DNA of 32,288 nt, taken from positions 73,628 to 105,915 of the forward strand of contig NZ_AUTQ01000152.1 of NCBI RefSeq assembly GCF_000498095.1. The letters are read 5' to 3'. Below, piece by piece: positions 8,046-15,983 of the stretch. The notes under the pieces were generated by a model, which did no database searches, was not told where the DNA came from, and saw only the letters and a program-made list of their open reading frames with translations. Every line of letters begins with the position of its first letter. Within the stretch, counting starts at the first letter, position 1. The position numbers and the translations under genes were made by a program. This DNA comes from Pseudoalteromonas sp. TB64 (GTDB lineage Bacteria; Pseudomonadota; Gammaproteobacteria; Enterobacterales; Alteromonadaceae).

Positions 8046-8963
8046 TTAAGAAAGTAAGGCTATATTTTCTATATCTATACAACTTGCTTTACCACCGACT
8101 ACATCACTTTGATTAAGCTGATTTATTAATGGCAAACCTACTTTTTGCTGCTCATTGCTAAGTGGTAAATACGGCAATCTAAATACTGGGTTTACTGCAC
8201 CTGTCATCATCAACGCTGTATTAATAGCAATCGGGTTAGGCTCACAGAATAACCAGTTCATTAGTGGTTGTAACGATGTGTTTAACTTATTGTTTGGCGT
8301 ATCCATTAATTCACGGAATAATCCTGGTATTAAGTTAGAAGTAACTGAAATAACACCGTGCGCTTTGTACGTATGGCGTGCATCGTGACTTTCATCGTCA
8401 TTACCCGACCAACACGCAATACCTTGTTGTTCATAATGGGCAATACGTTCATTCCCGCCACATTCTTTAACGCCAATAAAGTGCTCATGCTTTGCTAATG
8501 GCTCAATAATATCAGGTGTTAAATCTTGCCCTGTGCGCCCTGCTACGTTGTAGATAAAAGCAGGTCCAATATCAAGCACACGCTTAAAGTGCTCTTTTAC
8601 ACCCGCAATAGACGTACGTCCGTAGTATGGGTTAATTTGCAGTGCTGCATCCATACCACTAGCAAAACCATATTTAGTCGCTTTAATCGCTTCACGGGTA
8701 TTATTACTGCCTGTATTACCAACTATAATTAGCTTATCGCTATATTTGTTGGCAGTATGCGCAATAAGCATTAAATGCTCTTCCCAGTTCATTAACTGGC
8801 CTTCACCTGTTGTGCCACCTACAACAATACCGTCAACTCCTGCTGTTATTTGTAACTCAACAAGATGATCATACGTTGCGAGGTCTATTTCACCATTTGC
8901 TAAGTAAGGTGTTTTAATTGCTGTAATAAGGCTTGCTTGCTTAATTTGTTCTAGGGTGCGCAT
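8046..8963 (-). CDS. Dihydrodipicolinate synthase family protein, plant-type
   Basis: This is a class I aldolase-fold protein of the DHDPS/NAL superfamily. DHDPS condenses pyruvate with aspartate semialdehyde in lysine synthesis. Visible residues are the TTGEG pyruvate loop (51-55), catalytic Tyr138 in YNVAGRTGQD, the Schiff-base Lys166 in VKECGGN, and NPYYGRTS (111-118). The sequence resembles plant chloroplast DHDPS as I recall it much more than E. coli DapA, for example GGTTGEGQLMNWEEH, GNTGSNNTREAI, WSGNDDESHDAR and the EPNPI stretch. The residues implicated in lysine feedback in plants (Trp60, Asn87, Glu91 here) are kept. The usual Pro of YNVPGRTG is Ala141. It is divergent from the DUF6058-like gene. 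A housekeeping dapA probably exists elsewhere, so this may serve another pathway. No strong ribosome site precedes the ATG. Confidence 0.85.
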   Translation of the reverse strand: MRTLEQIKQASLITAIKTPYLANGEIDLATYDHLVELQITAGVDGIVVGGTTGEGQLMNWEEHLMLIAHTANKYSDKLIIVGNTGSNNTREAIKATKYGFASGMDAALQINPYYGRTSIAGVKEHFKRVLDIGPAFIYNVAGRTGQDLTPDIIEPLAKHEHFIGVKECGGNERIAHYEQQGIACWSGNDDESHDARHTYKAHGVISVTSNLIPGLFRELMDTPNNKLNTSLQPLMNWLFCEPNPIAINTALMMTGAVNPVFRLPYLPLSNEQQKVGLPLINQLNQSDVVGGKASCIDIENIALLS

Positions 8964-9135
8964 AAAAAATCATTCTTTATAAAACTTGCGCTATTTGTAC
9001 CATATTTTTAGACCTATTTGGAGGTGTAAGGACGTATTTATCAATAAAATAACTTGTATTAAGGTTATTGATAATACAAAATAAACAACTGTACATATAA
9101 ACAGTGTTTGTATTTTTAATATTAGGCGAGCCTTT

Positions 9136-9789
9136 ATGCGTTTATCTCACTACTTAACAACTCACTTCTATCACACTGATGAACTATGCCAAGCATTAAG
9201 TATTGATGTAGATACGCTACAACATTGGCAAGATCAAAGTATATTCCCCAAGCCAAGTTACTGTATTAAAAGCCAACTTAGCTGTAGTTCATATTCAGGT
9301 TTGTATGAATGCGAAGAGTATGACGACTACTACCCACGGGGTTGTGTTAATTGGGGGCAAGGACTTTTAAAACAAAAAATAGAATCATCAAGCCACGCGT
9401 TTAATTATTTTGCACAGCAATATACAGCTAGCCTAACGAAGCTCGCACAGCAAGGCTTTGAGTTTAACGAAGAGTTATTTGGTTGTGAAATAGAAGAGCA
9501 TCTACAACAAGTATGGCAACAGTTTTTATGCAGTAAATACGGTGTGCTTACACAAAATGGTTTAATAGACGAAATAGTTGCTGTTGATATAGGCAAGTTG
9601 GTTGTTGATGACATTACAGAACTACGAACTAAAGCCGGCTTAGATCAAGATGAGCGTACTCGCCTCCATCCCGCTATGAAGCTTTTAAACCGCGCATTAA
9701 ATCACGGGGCTGATCACGAAAAACAACAAACACTGCGCACTCGGTATATAGATGCACTTATTTTGAAATACGACTTATCAATAAAATAG
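9136..9789 (+). CDS. DUF6058-like protein, function unknown
   Basis: A 217-residue soluble protein. The N-terminal 60 residues contain an HTH-like stretch (DELCQALSIDVDTLQHWQDQSIFPKPSY), then a short Cys/Tyr/acidic segment (SCSSYSGLYECEEYDDYYP) and an otherwise helical body. The arrangement recalls proteins annotated as DUF6058 family natural product biosynthesis protein, but this assignment rests on memory and on the P-x-PSY motif. The gene is divergent from the plant-type DHDPS gene and shares the 172-bp region between them. It is therefore a candidate for a regulator or a partner of that enzyme. No signal peptide or membrane helix is present. Confidence 0.7.
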   Translation: MRLSHYLTTHFYHTDELCQALSIDVDTLQHWQDQSIFPKPSYCIKSQLSCSSYSGLYECEEYDDYYPRGCVNWGQGLLKQKIESSSHAFNYFAQQYTASLTKLAQQGFEFNEELFGCEIEEHLQQVWQQFLCSKYGVLTQNGLIDEIVAVDIGKLVVDDITELRTKAGLDQDERTRLHPAMKLLNRALNHGADHEKQQTLRTRYIDALILKYDLSIK

Positions 9790-9932
9790 CTATTATCTGT
9801 TTGGTCGTGCTACTTAGTGTGGCTAATTAAGCTTTTAGATTTAAAATACGAAGCTAAAACTACTAACCTTAACATGAGGCAGTATGTAACCGCCCTCACA
9901 TAGAAATCTTTGTGTTAATAAGGTTATTAAGT

Positions 9933-10697
9933 CTAACGTGCTAAAAATTTAACGCTAAAGGTACCTAAGTTTTCATAAGCTATATGGGTTTGCTCATTTG
10001 TATTTAGCTCAACCACACCACAATAAGACCCTGTAATAAACACTTGCCCTGCCTTTAAAGCGATCCCTTTGCCAGACAAAAAATTAATAGCCCAGTAAAG
10101 TGGAGATTGCGCAAGCCCAGCGGGGTGTTTCCCTGCTAGGTTTAGTGCTTGTTCATCTTGTTTTATATCAATATTTACAGTGCTTGAGTCATACGCTTTT
10201 GCTTTATTAATTTCTGGACCAAGGTAAACACCTTGGTTAAACAATCCATCTGCAAGTTTTTCAATATAAGTAGCCTCATACCCCTGTGAAAACCTATTTT
10301 GAATAAGTTCAAGTGCAAGATGTGCTTTACCAAATGCTGCATCCACGTCTTCATTGGTGTATGTTTTATTACCGTCTAGGTTTTTATCTAAAATAAAAGC
10401 AATTTCTGGCTCAATTACCGCCTTGTTATTTTTTGTATAAAGGCTACAGGTCTCTGTTGATTCAATAGGAGCATGAAAAAGAGGGGCTAGAATAATCGAC
10501 CCATCATCTAATGGCAACATACACTTCCAGCCATACACGGTTTGATTATTTAAATAAATCATTAGCTTTTGAACTTCTAATGCATCATCAATAGAGTCTA
10601 ATATTAATTCTTTAGGAAGATCTGAAACGGCAGGATTTTCTTCTCTCTGTGTTAAAAAATGTGTTGCTACTAATTTAAGTTGTATTGAATTATTCAC
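9933..10697 (-). CDS. 2-keto-4-pentenoate hydratase-like (fumarylacetoacetate hydrolase superfamily)
   Basis: Members of this family (MhpD, XylJ, HpcG) add water to 2-hydroxypenta-2,4-dienoate-type intermediates in meta-cleavage pathways, using a divalent metal. The 254 residues match the family length. Key features are YGWKCMLP near residue 55 and the metal-binding E-P-E of VIEPEIAFIL near residue 95. The end, GQVFITGSYCGVVEL, corresponds to the family's GD-x-V-x-TGS-x-x-G strand. The start is a GTG at 10697, preceded by AAGAGA; no earlier or better ATG exists. No other meta-cleavage genes are nearby, so the true substrate is uncertain. It faces the DUF6058-like gene end to end. Confidence 0.8.
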   Translation of the reverse strand: MNNSIQLKLVATHFLTQREENPAVSDLPKELILDSIDDALEVQKLMIYLNNQTVYGWKCMLPLDDGSIILAPLFHAPIESTETCSLYTKNNKAVIEPEIAFILDKNLDGNKTYTNEDVDAAFGKAHLALELIQNRFSQGYEATYIEKLADGLFNQGVYLGPEINKAKAYDSSTVNIDIKQDEQALNLAGKHPAGLAQSPLYWAINFLSGKGIALKAGQVFITGSYCGVVELNTNEQTHIAYENLGTFSVKFLAR

Positions 10698-10794
10698 GTT
10701 TGTCTCTTTAGAAAAATATTGATAAAACAGTAACTAAAAAATTACCGTATTTATTACCGATCTTAGCTATTAATACTATATTCGAATAGATCCA

Positions 10795-11199
10795 TTAAGT
10801 ATCAATAGATTTAAGTGAGCGTAAAAAAAGACCTAAACCACCAAATGCTAAAACTATAATTACAATCAAGTCGAACGAAGTCATAGTACGCATACTAAAT
10901 CGGACACTCGATATAACACCAAATATTAATGCGGTTAACGAGCCAATAGACAGCACCCACCCTAAAATATTTTTAGAATTATAAAAAATCAGACCCACAC
11001 CAAAAATAAACGGGATCATCACCATGCCGCCGGTAACGCCAAAGCCACCTAACGCATTAAAACTATAAATACGAGCACTAAGCCCAAAATTAGAGGTAAC
11101 CGAAATCGCGTTAAGCAGCATATAAAAGCCACCGCACATCATAATCAAACCAATAAAAAAATGCCCTATACCACCAGAACTTCCACCTGCACCCTTCAT
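10795..11199 (-). CDS. Four-helix integral membrane protein, unknown function
   Basis: A 134-residue inner-membrane protein. After a short Gly/Ser-rich N-terminus it has four hydrophobic segments (about 12-31, 52-72, 78-98 and 108-127) separated by short polar loops, with a basic end. The third and fourth are separated by a basic loop (SSVRFSMRTMTS). A TAAAGGA ribosome site precedes the ATG. The family is not recognised. It lies upstream of the hydratase gene on the same strand with a 97-bp gap, so co-transcription is possible but not evident. Confidence 0.75.
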   Translation of the reverse strand: MKGAGGSSGGIGHFFIGLIMMCGGFYMLLNAISVTSNFGLSARIYSFNALGGFGVTGGMVMIPFIFGVGLIFYNSKNILGWVLSIGSLTALIFGVISSVRFSMRTMTSFDLIVIIVLAFGGLGLFLRSLKSIDT

Positions 11200-11305
11200 T
11201 ATTATTTTTATCCTTTATATTTTTAACTTAATCGTTTTAAATGGGAATGGCTCTACTATTAACATTGACCGCAGTATGCGTAAAATCAGTGCAAGCGAGA
11301 AAAAC

Positions 11306-11464
11306 TTATCGCGTAATTACATGCCAAATAACATAAAACCAAGATAAAAAACCATGCAAAATTGCCCATAACACAGACTCGTTAGCACTCCATGAAATAG
11401 CAATTGCTAGGGCTGTACCAAAAGAGACTCCATATTTTACTATTTCATTTCTTGAGTTTTTCAT
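11306..11464 (-). CDS. Small membrane protein (52 aa)
   Basis: A short ORF with good support: an ATGAGGAA ribosome site 8 nt before the ATG and a protein-like composition. The sequence begins MKNSRNEIVKYGVSFGTALA and has two hydrophobic stretches (about 12-25 and 31-50) split by SANES, ending in Trp/Tyr-rich WFYVIWHVITR. This looks like a two-helix small membrane protein. The function is unknown. It lies just downstream of the frameshifted periplasmic gene. Confidence 0.6.
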   Translation of the reverse strand: MKNSRNEIVKYGVSFGTALAIAISWSANESVLWAILHGFLSWFYVIWHVITR

Positions 11465-11488
11465 TAATTATTCCTCATTTTTAACTTA

Positions 11489-11834
11489 TTAGCAGCTTGA
11501 TTTGCTTACTAAAGCTGAAAGCTCTTTACCATCAATATTGATACTTGCTTCTTTGCCTAGTTCAACAACTAAAGAGGGAGCCATATGTTTTCCATTAGTT
11601 TCAGGTCTGTTTTACTAAACTAATCGTAGAGTCATCAATACGCGTTACTGTAAGAGAAAAACTATACGAATTATCAACTGAAATTGATGCCTCTTCGTTT
11701 GAATTGACAACTAAAACAGGTGAGCCAATTAAGTTTTTATCACCATAACATTTGGCGTTCACTACAAAACTATCATTAGCTTGTGCAAATGAGACAAAGC
11801 CTAATAACACTACTATTGCGATTAATTTTTTCAT
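11489..11834 (-). pseudogene. Small exported protein gene, apparently frameshifted
   Basis: The upstream part (11834-11601) encodes 77 residues with a signal peptide (MKKLIAIVVLLGFVSFAQA). It then has a domain containing GSPVLVVNSNEEASISVDNS and TVTRIDDSTISLV, and stops at 11601. In the +1 frame, directly after ISLVK, the reading continues as RPETNGKHMAPSLVVELGKE, then ASINIDG and ends at 11489. The SPVLVVNSNEEASISV and APSLVVELGKEASINI strips resemble each other, as expected of two halves of one periplasmic beta domain. Removing one A from the AAAA run near 11622-11625 would join the frames into about 118 residues. The ATG at 11834 has a GGAG site; an in-frame ATG at 11846 does not. It could be a real frameshift, a sequencing error or two short proteins. 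Confidence 0.55.
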
Positions 11835-12236
11835 TCTTATCTCCATATAAATTTATACCACTTTATTGGCTGTGTTTTTCAGCTAGTGATTGATGTTATA
11901 TCGCTCGCTATACTTCCATGCGCCAAGGCACTTAACGGTGCCTGTAGTGTTTCTATATTTACACCAGAGAACTTTAATGTAAACAATAAATTAAATAAGC
12001 TATTTATTAGAGTGAATTGTGATACCAAAAACGACTTTTAATGATGTTATGGATTCTTTTAGATTTAGCCACACAGCGAATGAACAAAAAATAGTCCTAT
12101 CTGGTTTCATTAATATATTGGAGAAATTAAGTATTTAGGCAGGCTGGGCGTAAGGATAAAAGGTGATGTAAGTTAACAGCACCTGTTTGAATATTTACTG
12201 GGTTATATGTAATTTAGCTAAATGGTATAAAAACGC
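11835..12236. other. Intergenic region without a convincing gene
   Basis: The stretch holds a short hairpin, GGCAC/GTGCC (11927-11942), without a T-run. It also holds a weak 39-codon ORF on the plus strand with a GTG start (12019-12138, containing DVMDSFRFSHTANEQKIVL). The ORF has no clear ribosome site and no recognised relative. The promoter of the frameshifted gene presumably lies at its left end. Confidence 0.5.
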
Positions 12237-12524
12237 TTAACCAATTGATTTATATACATCAATACTACTGTTGGTTAGAAGACCTGTAACTTGCATGCCA
12301 AAAGCTTTAAAATGAGGCTCTTCTTTATGCGCTTCAAAATGCTCGTTTGACGCCCACTGTTCGCTTACTACATAGTCTGTATGTTCAGAATCACTTTTTA
12401 CCGATAACTCATAGCGTAAGCACCCTACTTCTTGGCGTGATGATTGCTGCAGATTTTCAAGTGCTGTAAGCATTACTTCAGCATCAATATTTTTGCACGA
12501 CAGTACAGCTATAACCGTTAACAT
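12237..12524 (-). CDS. Putative quinol/antibiotic-biosynthesis monooxygenase (YgiN-like, ABM fold)
   Basis: A 95-residue protein of the dimeric alpha/beta-barrel (ABM) fold. Typical elements are the first strand MLTVIAVLSCK, the G-C-L-R-Y-E-L strip (residues 34-40), the SEQWASNEHFEAHKEEPHFK helix with the His pair near 66 and 71, and a final hydrophobic strand. Relatives such as E. coli YgiN oxidise quinols without cofactors, while others are detoxification enzymes. A strong AAGGAA ribosome site precedes the ATG. It lies 81 bp downstream of dkgB on the same strand, which fits a small redox or carbonyl detoxification unit, though this is an inference. Confidence 0.82.
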   Translation of the reverse strand: MLTVIAVLSCKNIDAEVMLTALENLQQSSRQEVGCLRYELSVKSDSEHTDYVVSEQWASNEHFEAHKEEPHFKAFGMQVTGLLTNSSIDVYKSIG

Positions 12525-12605
12525 GTGTATTCCTTTTAAAGTTAGGGCGCAGTATGCCTACACCCTATATTAGATAGTTTAACTTTTACTTTTTAAGTCG
12601 GTTTA

Positions 12606-13421
12606 TTAATCCCACTGAGGTGCAAAGTCAGGAGTTGCTTGACGATCGTTACAGTCTAAGCCATCAATACGTGCAATGTCTTCATCATCAAGTTTAACGG
12701 CTTTGTCGTTAAAGTTATCTTCAAGGTTTTTACGCTTGGTTGATGACGGAATTGTCGTCATACCTTTGGCGTTTTCCCACGCTAAAACAACTTGTGCAGG
12801 GCTTGCATCATGTTTTTTAGCGATGTCGATAATAGTTTGATCTTTGAGTACTTTACCTACAACAAATGGCATGTAAGCTGTTACATGAATATCATGCTGG
12901 GCGCAAAAAGCGCGCAATTTGGTATTCGTTAAATACGGGTGGACTTCTATTTGATTGGTAAATATTTCACGCGAGTCTAGGGTTTGCATTGCTTCGTTTA
13001 AATTAGCAATCGTGAAGTTAGATACACCAATATGCTTGGTTAGTCCAAGTTGTTTAGCTTTGAGTAATTCGGTGAGGTATTCGCTCATTGCCTGGTTGTT
13101 AGCAGGCGATGGCCAATGAATAAGTAATAAGTCGACCGACTCAACTTGTAGTTTTTCAAGTGACTTTTTAACACTTGGAATAAAGTCTGTTTTATTTAGT
13201 TTGTTATTCCACACTTTGGTGGTTAAAAATATTTCACTGCGTGGAATACTGCTGTCTTTAATGGCTTTACCCACTTGCTCTTCGTTGCCATAAATTTGTG
13301 CTGTATCAATATGGCGAAAACCAACTTCTAGTGCCATTTTTACTGAATTATAGGCTGTATCACCCTCTAAACGAAATGTGCCCATACCGAGCTCTGGCAT
13401 CTCAATTACGCGTTTTGTCAT
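12606..13421 (-). CDS. dkgB: Aldo/keto reductase, 2,5-diketo-D-gluconate reductase B type
   Basis: This is an NADPH-dependent aldo/keto reductase that reduces 2,5-diketogluconate, methylglyoxal and related carbonyls in the cytoplasm. The catalytic tetrad is visible: Asp and Tyr in HIDTAQIYGNE, Lys in TTKVW and His in LLLIHWPSP. The coenzyme-binding IPSSTKRKNLEDN motif and the C-terminal GLDCNDR...P.WD match E. coli DkgB as recalled. The ATG at 13421 has an AAGGA site. An earlier in-frame ATG at 13487 would add 22 unlike residues and is not used here. The product is 271 residues, close to the 267 of E. coli DkgB. Confidence 0.9.
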   Translation of the reverse strand: MTKRVIEMPELGMGTFRLEGDTAYNSVKMALEVGFRHIDTAQIYGNEEQVGKAIKDSSIPRSEIFLTTKVWNNKLNKTDFIPSVKKSLEKLQVESVDLLLIHWPSPANNQAMSEYLTELLKAKQLGLTKHIGVSNFTIANLNEAMQTLDSREIFTNQIEVHPYLTNTKLRAFCAQHDIHVTAYMPFVVGKVLKDQTIIDIAKKHDASPAQVVLAWENAKGMTTIPSSTKRKNLEDNFNDKAVKLDDEDIARIDGLDCNDRQATPDFAPQWD

Positions 13422-13888
13422 GGCTTTGTCCTTATAAAATAAATCGGTTTTAAAATACAAACTTCTCTGAAGTTTTACGAAATACACCTTTTACTTATTG
13501 ATATATCGGTCACTTAAATTTATGACCTATAACAGGTATGAGGTCATATAATTTAGTTTCAAGGGTAAGGTTTATTGATTTTTTAAAGGTGGTAGTTTAT
13601 TCAAACAAGTAAACGTTAAAGTAATAACCCCGATGAATAAGTAAAAATGAAGCAACAAAAGTAGGTTGTCAGTCACTATTTGAATAGTAAAAATTTAGTG
13701 GCTATACATTCCTATTACTTATTGCTATTAAACAAGCATATTGCATAAGCCGCCAAGCTAATAAAAAATACTAAAAGTTAAGCATGAGAGCTAACACATT
13801 AGTATGTAAAGGTATTAAAAAACCAAGCTTTAAAGACTAAACCCCGAAGATTGAGCATAAAATAAGTATTGAGAATTTGTATAAAAAA
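13422..13888. other. Intergenic region with one doubtful small membrane ORF
   Basis: There is no clear gene. A 34-codon GTG-started ORF on the minus strand (13572-13676) encodes a single hydrophobic stretch (LLLLLHFYLFIGVITLTFTC). It lacks a ribosome site, so it is not called. The dkgB promoter is expected near 13430-13530. Confidence 0.4.
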
Positions 13889-14197
13889 TTAACGAGCTCT
13901 AATGCCTAACCAATTCCATACATACGTTTTATTAGCTGCTGGAGTAAATAGCATTGGATCGTTGATAGAAGAGCACTCGATTTTAGAAACGGCACCGGCA
14001 TCATTCAAGAGCTTTATCACATGTTCAGCAACGTTTTTATCTACTCCGGCAATGAGCACACAAGGTAGCGATTTATGAAGGTGAGTTTGTATTTCTTTTG
14101 CATGTTCTAAATTTAAGCAACCAATAAGCCGCAAAGATTTAACAAGTGGCAATGTGTTCCCCGATACAGATATTACACTAACTTGGTATTTATCCAT
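13889..14197 (-). CDS. Small protein resembling the ribosomal L7/L12 C-terminal domain
   Basis: A 102-residue soluble protein. The core follows the alternating pattern of the L7/L12 C-terminal domain: strand VSVISVSGNTLPLVKSLRLI, helix LNLEHAKEIQTHL, strand PCVLIAGVDKNVAEHVIKLL and DAGAVSKIE. The family's K-x-x-x-I/L-K-x-V-R and EA-K spacing is partly kept, and it ends in VWNWLGIRAR. Bacteria carry free-standing proteins of this fold whose role is unknown. A GGAG ribosome site precedes the ATG. The gene stands alone between dkgB and the diguanylate cyclase gene on the same strand. Confidence 0.7.
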   Translation of the reverse strand: MDKYQVSVISVSGNTLPLVKSLRLIGCLNLEHAKEIQTHLHKSLPCVLIAGVDKNVAEHVIKLLNDAGAVSKIECSSINDPMLFTPAANKTYVWNWLGIRAR

Positions 14198-14319
14198 GAT
14201 TTAACTCCCATAGTAAATTTATACATATTTATGCATAGTAACAGAAGTATTTATCACATTGGAGATACCGTTGTATTGCAATCATGTAACTTCAGGAAAC
14301 ATGTTTACTAATAATTAAA

Positions 14320-15285
14320 TTATTCAGCGCACAATGCTTTTTTATTTTTATACATTGCTGCATCTGCGCCTTGAAGCATTTCTTCAACTGTGTTTTCGGT
14401 ATCATAAGGGTAATTCATTACCCCTACGCTATATTGAATTTTGTATGGTTTATTAATAGTGTTATTGGCTTGTTCAATAGCATCTGCAAATCGTTGTAGA
14501 ACAGTGTTTGCCTTTTTTCCATCAGAGTCACTTAACATCGCAACAAATTCGTCCCCGCCAAGTCGTCCTATAATTTCGCAATCACGAAATGACTCAAGCA
14601 TAATTTTGGCAAACGTAATAAGCACAAAATCACCTTCATGATGACCATAAACATCATTAATAAGCTTAAACTTATTTAGGTCAAACAGTATAAAAGACAT
14701 CGATATTTTATTGCGCTTACATACACTTAGGCTATGTTCGGCTAAATTTAGAAAGCCACGTCGATTAGATATCATTGTTAACTGATCTATTGTAGCGAGC
14801 TGAATAGATTGTATTTCTTGCTCTACCATCGCGCCTAAATCTTTAAGTAATTGTTGATCTTCTTCTGTTAAATTTCTTGGTTTAGAATCAATAAGACACA
14901 AAGTACCAATGGTTATTCCCTGTCTAAGCTTTAAAGGATACCCCGCATAAAAACGAACTTTAGGATCATTTATAACAAAGGGATTATCGAAAAAACGCTT
15001 ATCTTTTAAGGTATCCGGAATTATAAATAACTCACTTTCATTTATTGCATGCCCGCAAAATGATGTTTCACGAGGTAACTCACAAACATCAAGCCCTTGC
15101 TTTGATTTAAACCACTGACGATCTTCATCAACTAAACTTACAAGTGAAATAGACACATCAAACATACGTTTTGCTATACGGGTTACACGATCAAACCTTT
15201 CTTCATGTGAGCTATCAAGAATATTTAAAGTTCTGAGTGCATGTAAACGCGCAGCTTCATTTTTTGGAACTTCAGGTTTAGTCAT
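14320..15285 (-). CDS. GAF-GGDEF diguanylate cyclase
   Basis: A cytoplasmic sensor enzyme expected to make cyclic di-GMP. The N-terminal GAF domain (about 24-160) contains the RETSFCGHAI (72-81) and YAGYPL (113-118) strips common to this class. The GGDEF domain (about 165-320) has FDLNKFKLINDVYGHHEGD and the catalytic GRLGGDEFVAM with GGDEF at 243-247. The upstream I-site position reads R-D-C-E (234-237) instead of R-x-x-D, so product inhibition may be weak. There is no membrane helix, so the GAF domain senses a cytosolic signal. An AGGAT ribosome site precedes the ATG. A 441-bp region separates it from the divergent cold-shock array. Confidence 0.92.
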   Translation of the reverse strand: MTKPEVPKNEAARLHALRTLNILDSSHEERFDRVTRIAKRMFDVSISLVSLVDEDRQWFKSKQGLDVCELPRETSFCGHAINESELFIIPDTLKDKRFFDNPFVINDPKVRFYAGYPLKLRQGITIGTLCLIDSKPRNLTEEDQQLLKDLGAMVEQEIQSIQLATIDQLTMISNRRGFLNLAEHSLSVCKRNKISMSFILFDLNKFKLINDVYGHHEGDFVLITFAKIMLESFRDCEIIGRLGGDEFVAMLSDSDGKKANTVLQRFADAIEQANNTINKPYKIQYSVGVMNYPYDTENTVEEMLQGADAAMYKNKKALCAE

Positions 15286-15540
15286 AGTGATCCTGTTATT
15301 TAACGTATTTTAATAGTTTGCAGCACATCTAAAATATGCCGTAATTTATCCGCATGTAATTTTAAGTCAAATCAAGCCTATATATAATAAACTCAACACT
15401 TTCACACTAGAACATTATATAAAATTAGCAATAGTAATGTTGCATTTTAACCTAATAAGAAAATATAAAAGCGTGGTTGTAAAATTATAGCTAAGTTAAG
15501 CCATGCTCGTTGCGTTGTTTAAAAGTATTTTAGAAAAAAC

Positions 15541-15570
15541 TTGCTATACGTTTAAATATGCTGGTACTAT
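15541..15570 (+). promoter_or_regulatory. Likely sigma-70 promoter of the first cold-shock unit
   Basis: TTGCTA (15541-15546) and TACTAT (15565-15570) stand 18 bp apart. Transcription from about 15577 would give a leader of about 150 nt before the first csp ATG, a length typical of cspA mRNAs. Confidence 0.5.
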
Positions 15571-15588
15571 CCGTCGCATCGGGTTGAT

Positions 15589-15726
15589 AGAAAGCCCTGT
15601 TTATTTGTAAGTACCACGTTGTTATTAGTAATATAATCCTTCGCGCTATCCTCAGTTAAATATGTTTTCTTCCTTGTTTATCGCCTAATTTAGGGCGCAA
15701 TATAATTATTATTTAGGATACTTTTT
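15589..15726 (+). promoter_or_regulatory. Cold-shock leader RNA, copy 1
   Basis: This 138-nt leader shares long identical blocks with copies 2 and 3, including CTGTTTATTTGTAAGTACCA, TCCTCAGTTAAAT and a hairpin with arms around GCCTA/TAGG just before the AGGATA ribosome site. By analogy with cspA leaders it is expected to act as a temperature-responsive RNA. Confidence 0.65.
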
Positions 15727-15936
15727 ATGTCTAATACAACAACTGGTTCAGTTAAATGGTTTAATGAAGCAAAAGGCTTTGGTTTTATTGAACAAGAGTC
15801 TGGTCCTGACGTTTTCGCTCATTTTAGTGCAATTACCAGTGACGGCTTTAAAACATTAGCTGAAGGTCAACGTGTACAGTTTACTGTTACACAAGGTCAA
15901 AAAGGCCCGCAAGCTGAAAATATCGTTTGCATCTAA
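15727..15936 (+). CDS. Cold-shock protein, copy 1 (CspA family)
   Basis: A 69-residue single cold-shock domain that binds single-stranded RNA and DNA and melts mRNA structure at low temperature. RNP1 is KGFGFIEQ and RNP2 is DVFAHFSAI. The first strand is GSVKWFNEA, with the usual Trp that copies 2 and 3 have replaced by Phe. An AGGATA site 8 nt before the ATG fixes the start. It is the first of three units repeated every 392-395 bp. The leader carries its own promoter candidate. Confidence 0.95.
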   Translation: MSNTTTGSVKWFNEAKGFGFIEQESGPDVFAHFSAITSDGFKTLAEGQRVQFTVTQGQKGPQAENIVCI

Positions 15937-15946
15937 ATTGTTTTAA

Positions 15947-15972
15947 TTGATGGGTTATAATTAACCCGTCAA
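15947..15972 (+). repeat. Hairpin after csp copy 1
   Basis: The arms TTGATGGGTTA and TAACCCGTCAA form a near-perfect stem (one mismatch or G-T pair). It is followed by TATATATAAG rather than a T-run, so it is a weak terminator, a processing site or part of the next promoter. The same element follows copy 2. Confidence 0.7.
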
Positions 15973-15983
15973 TATATATAAGT

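Noticed and set aside
12019..12138. A 39-codon GTG-started frame on the plus strand.
   Set aside because: There is no clear ribosome site or recognised similarity. It could be a gene fragment, but support is too weak to call.
13572..13676. A 34-codon GTG-started hydrophobic frame on the minus strand.
   Set aside because: There is no ribosome site, and hydrophobic short frames are common in AT-rich DNA.
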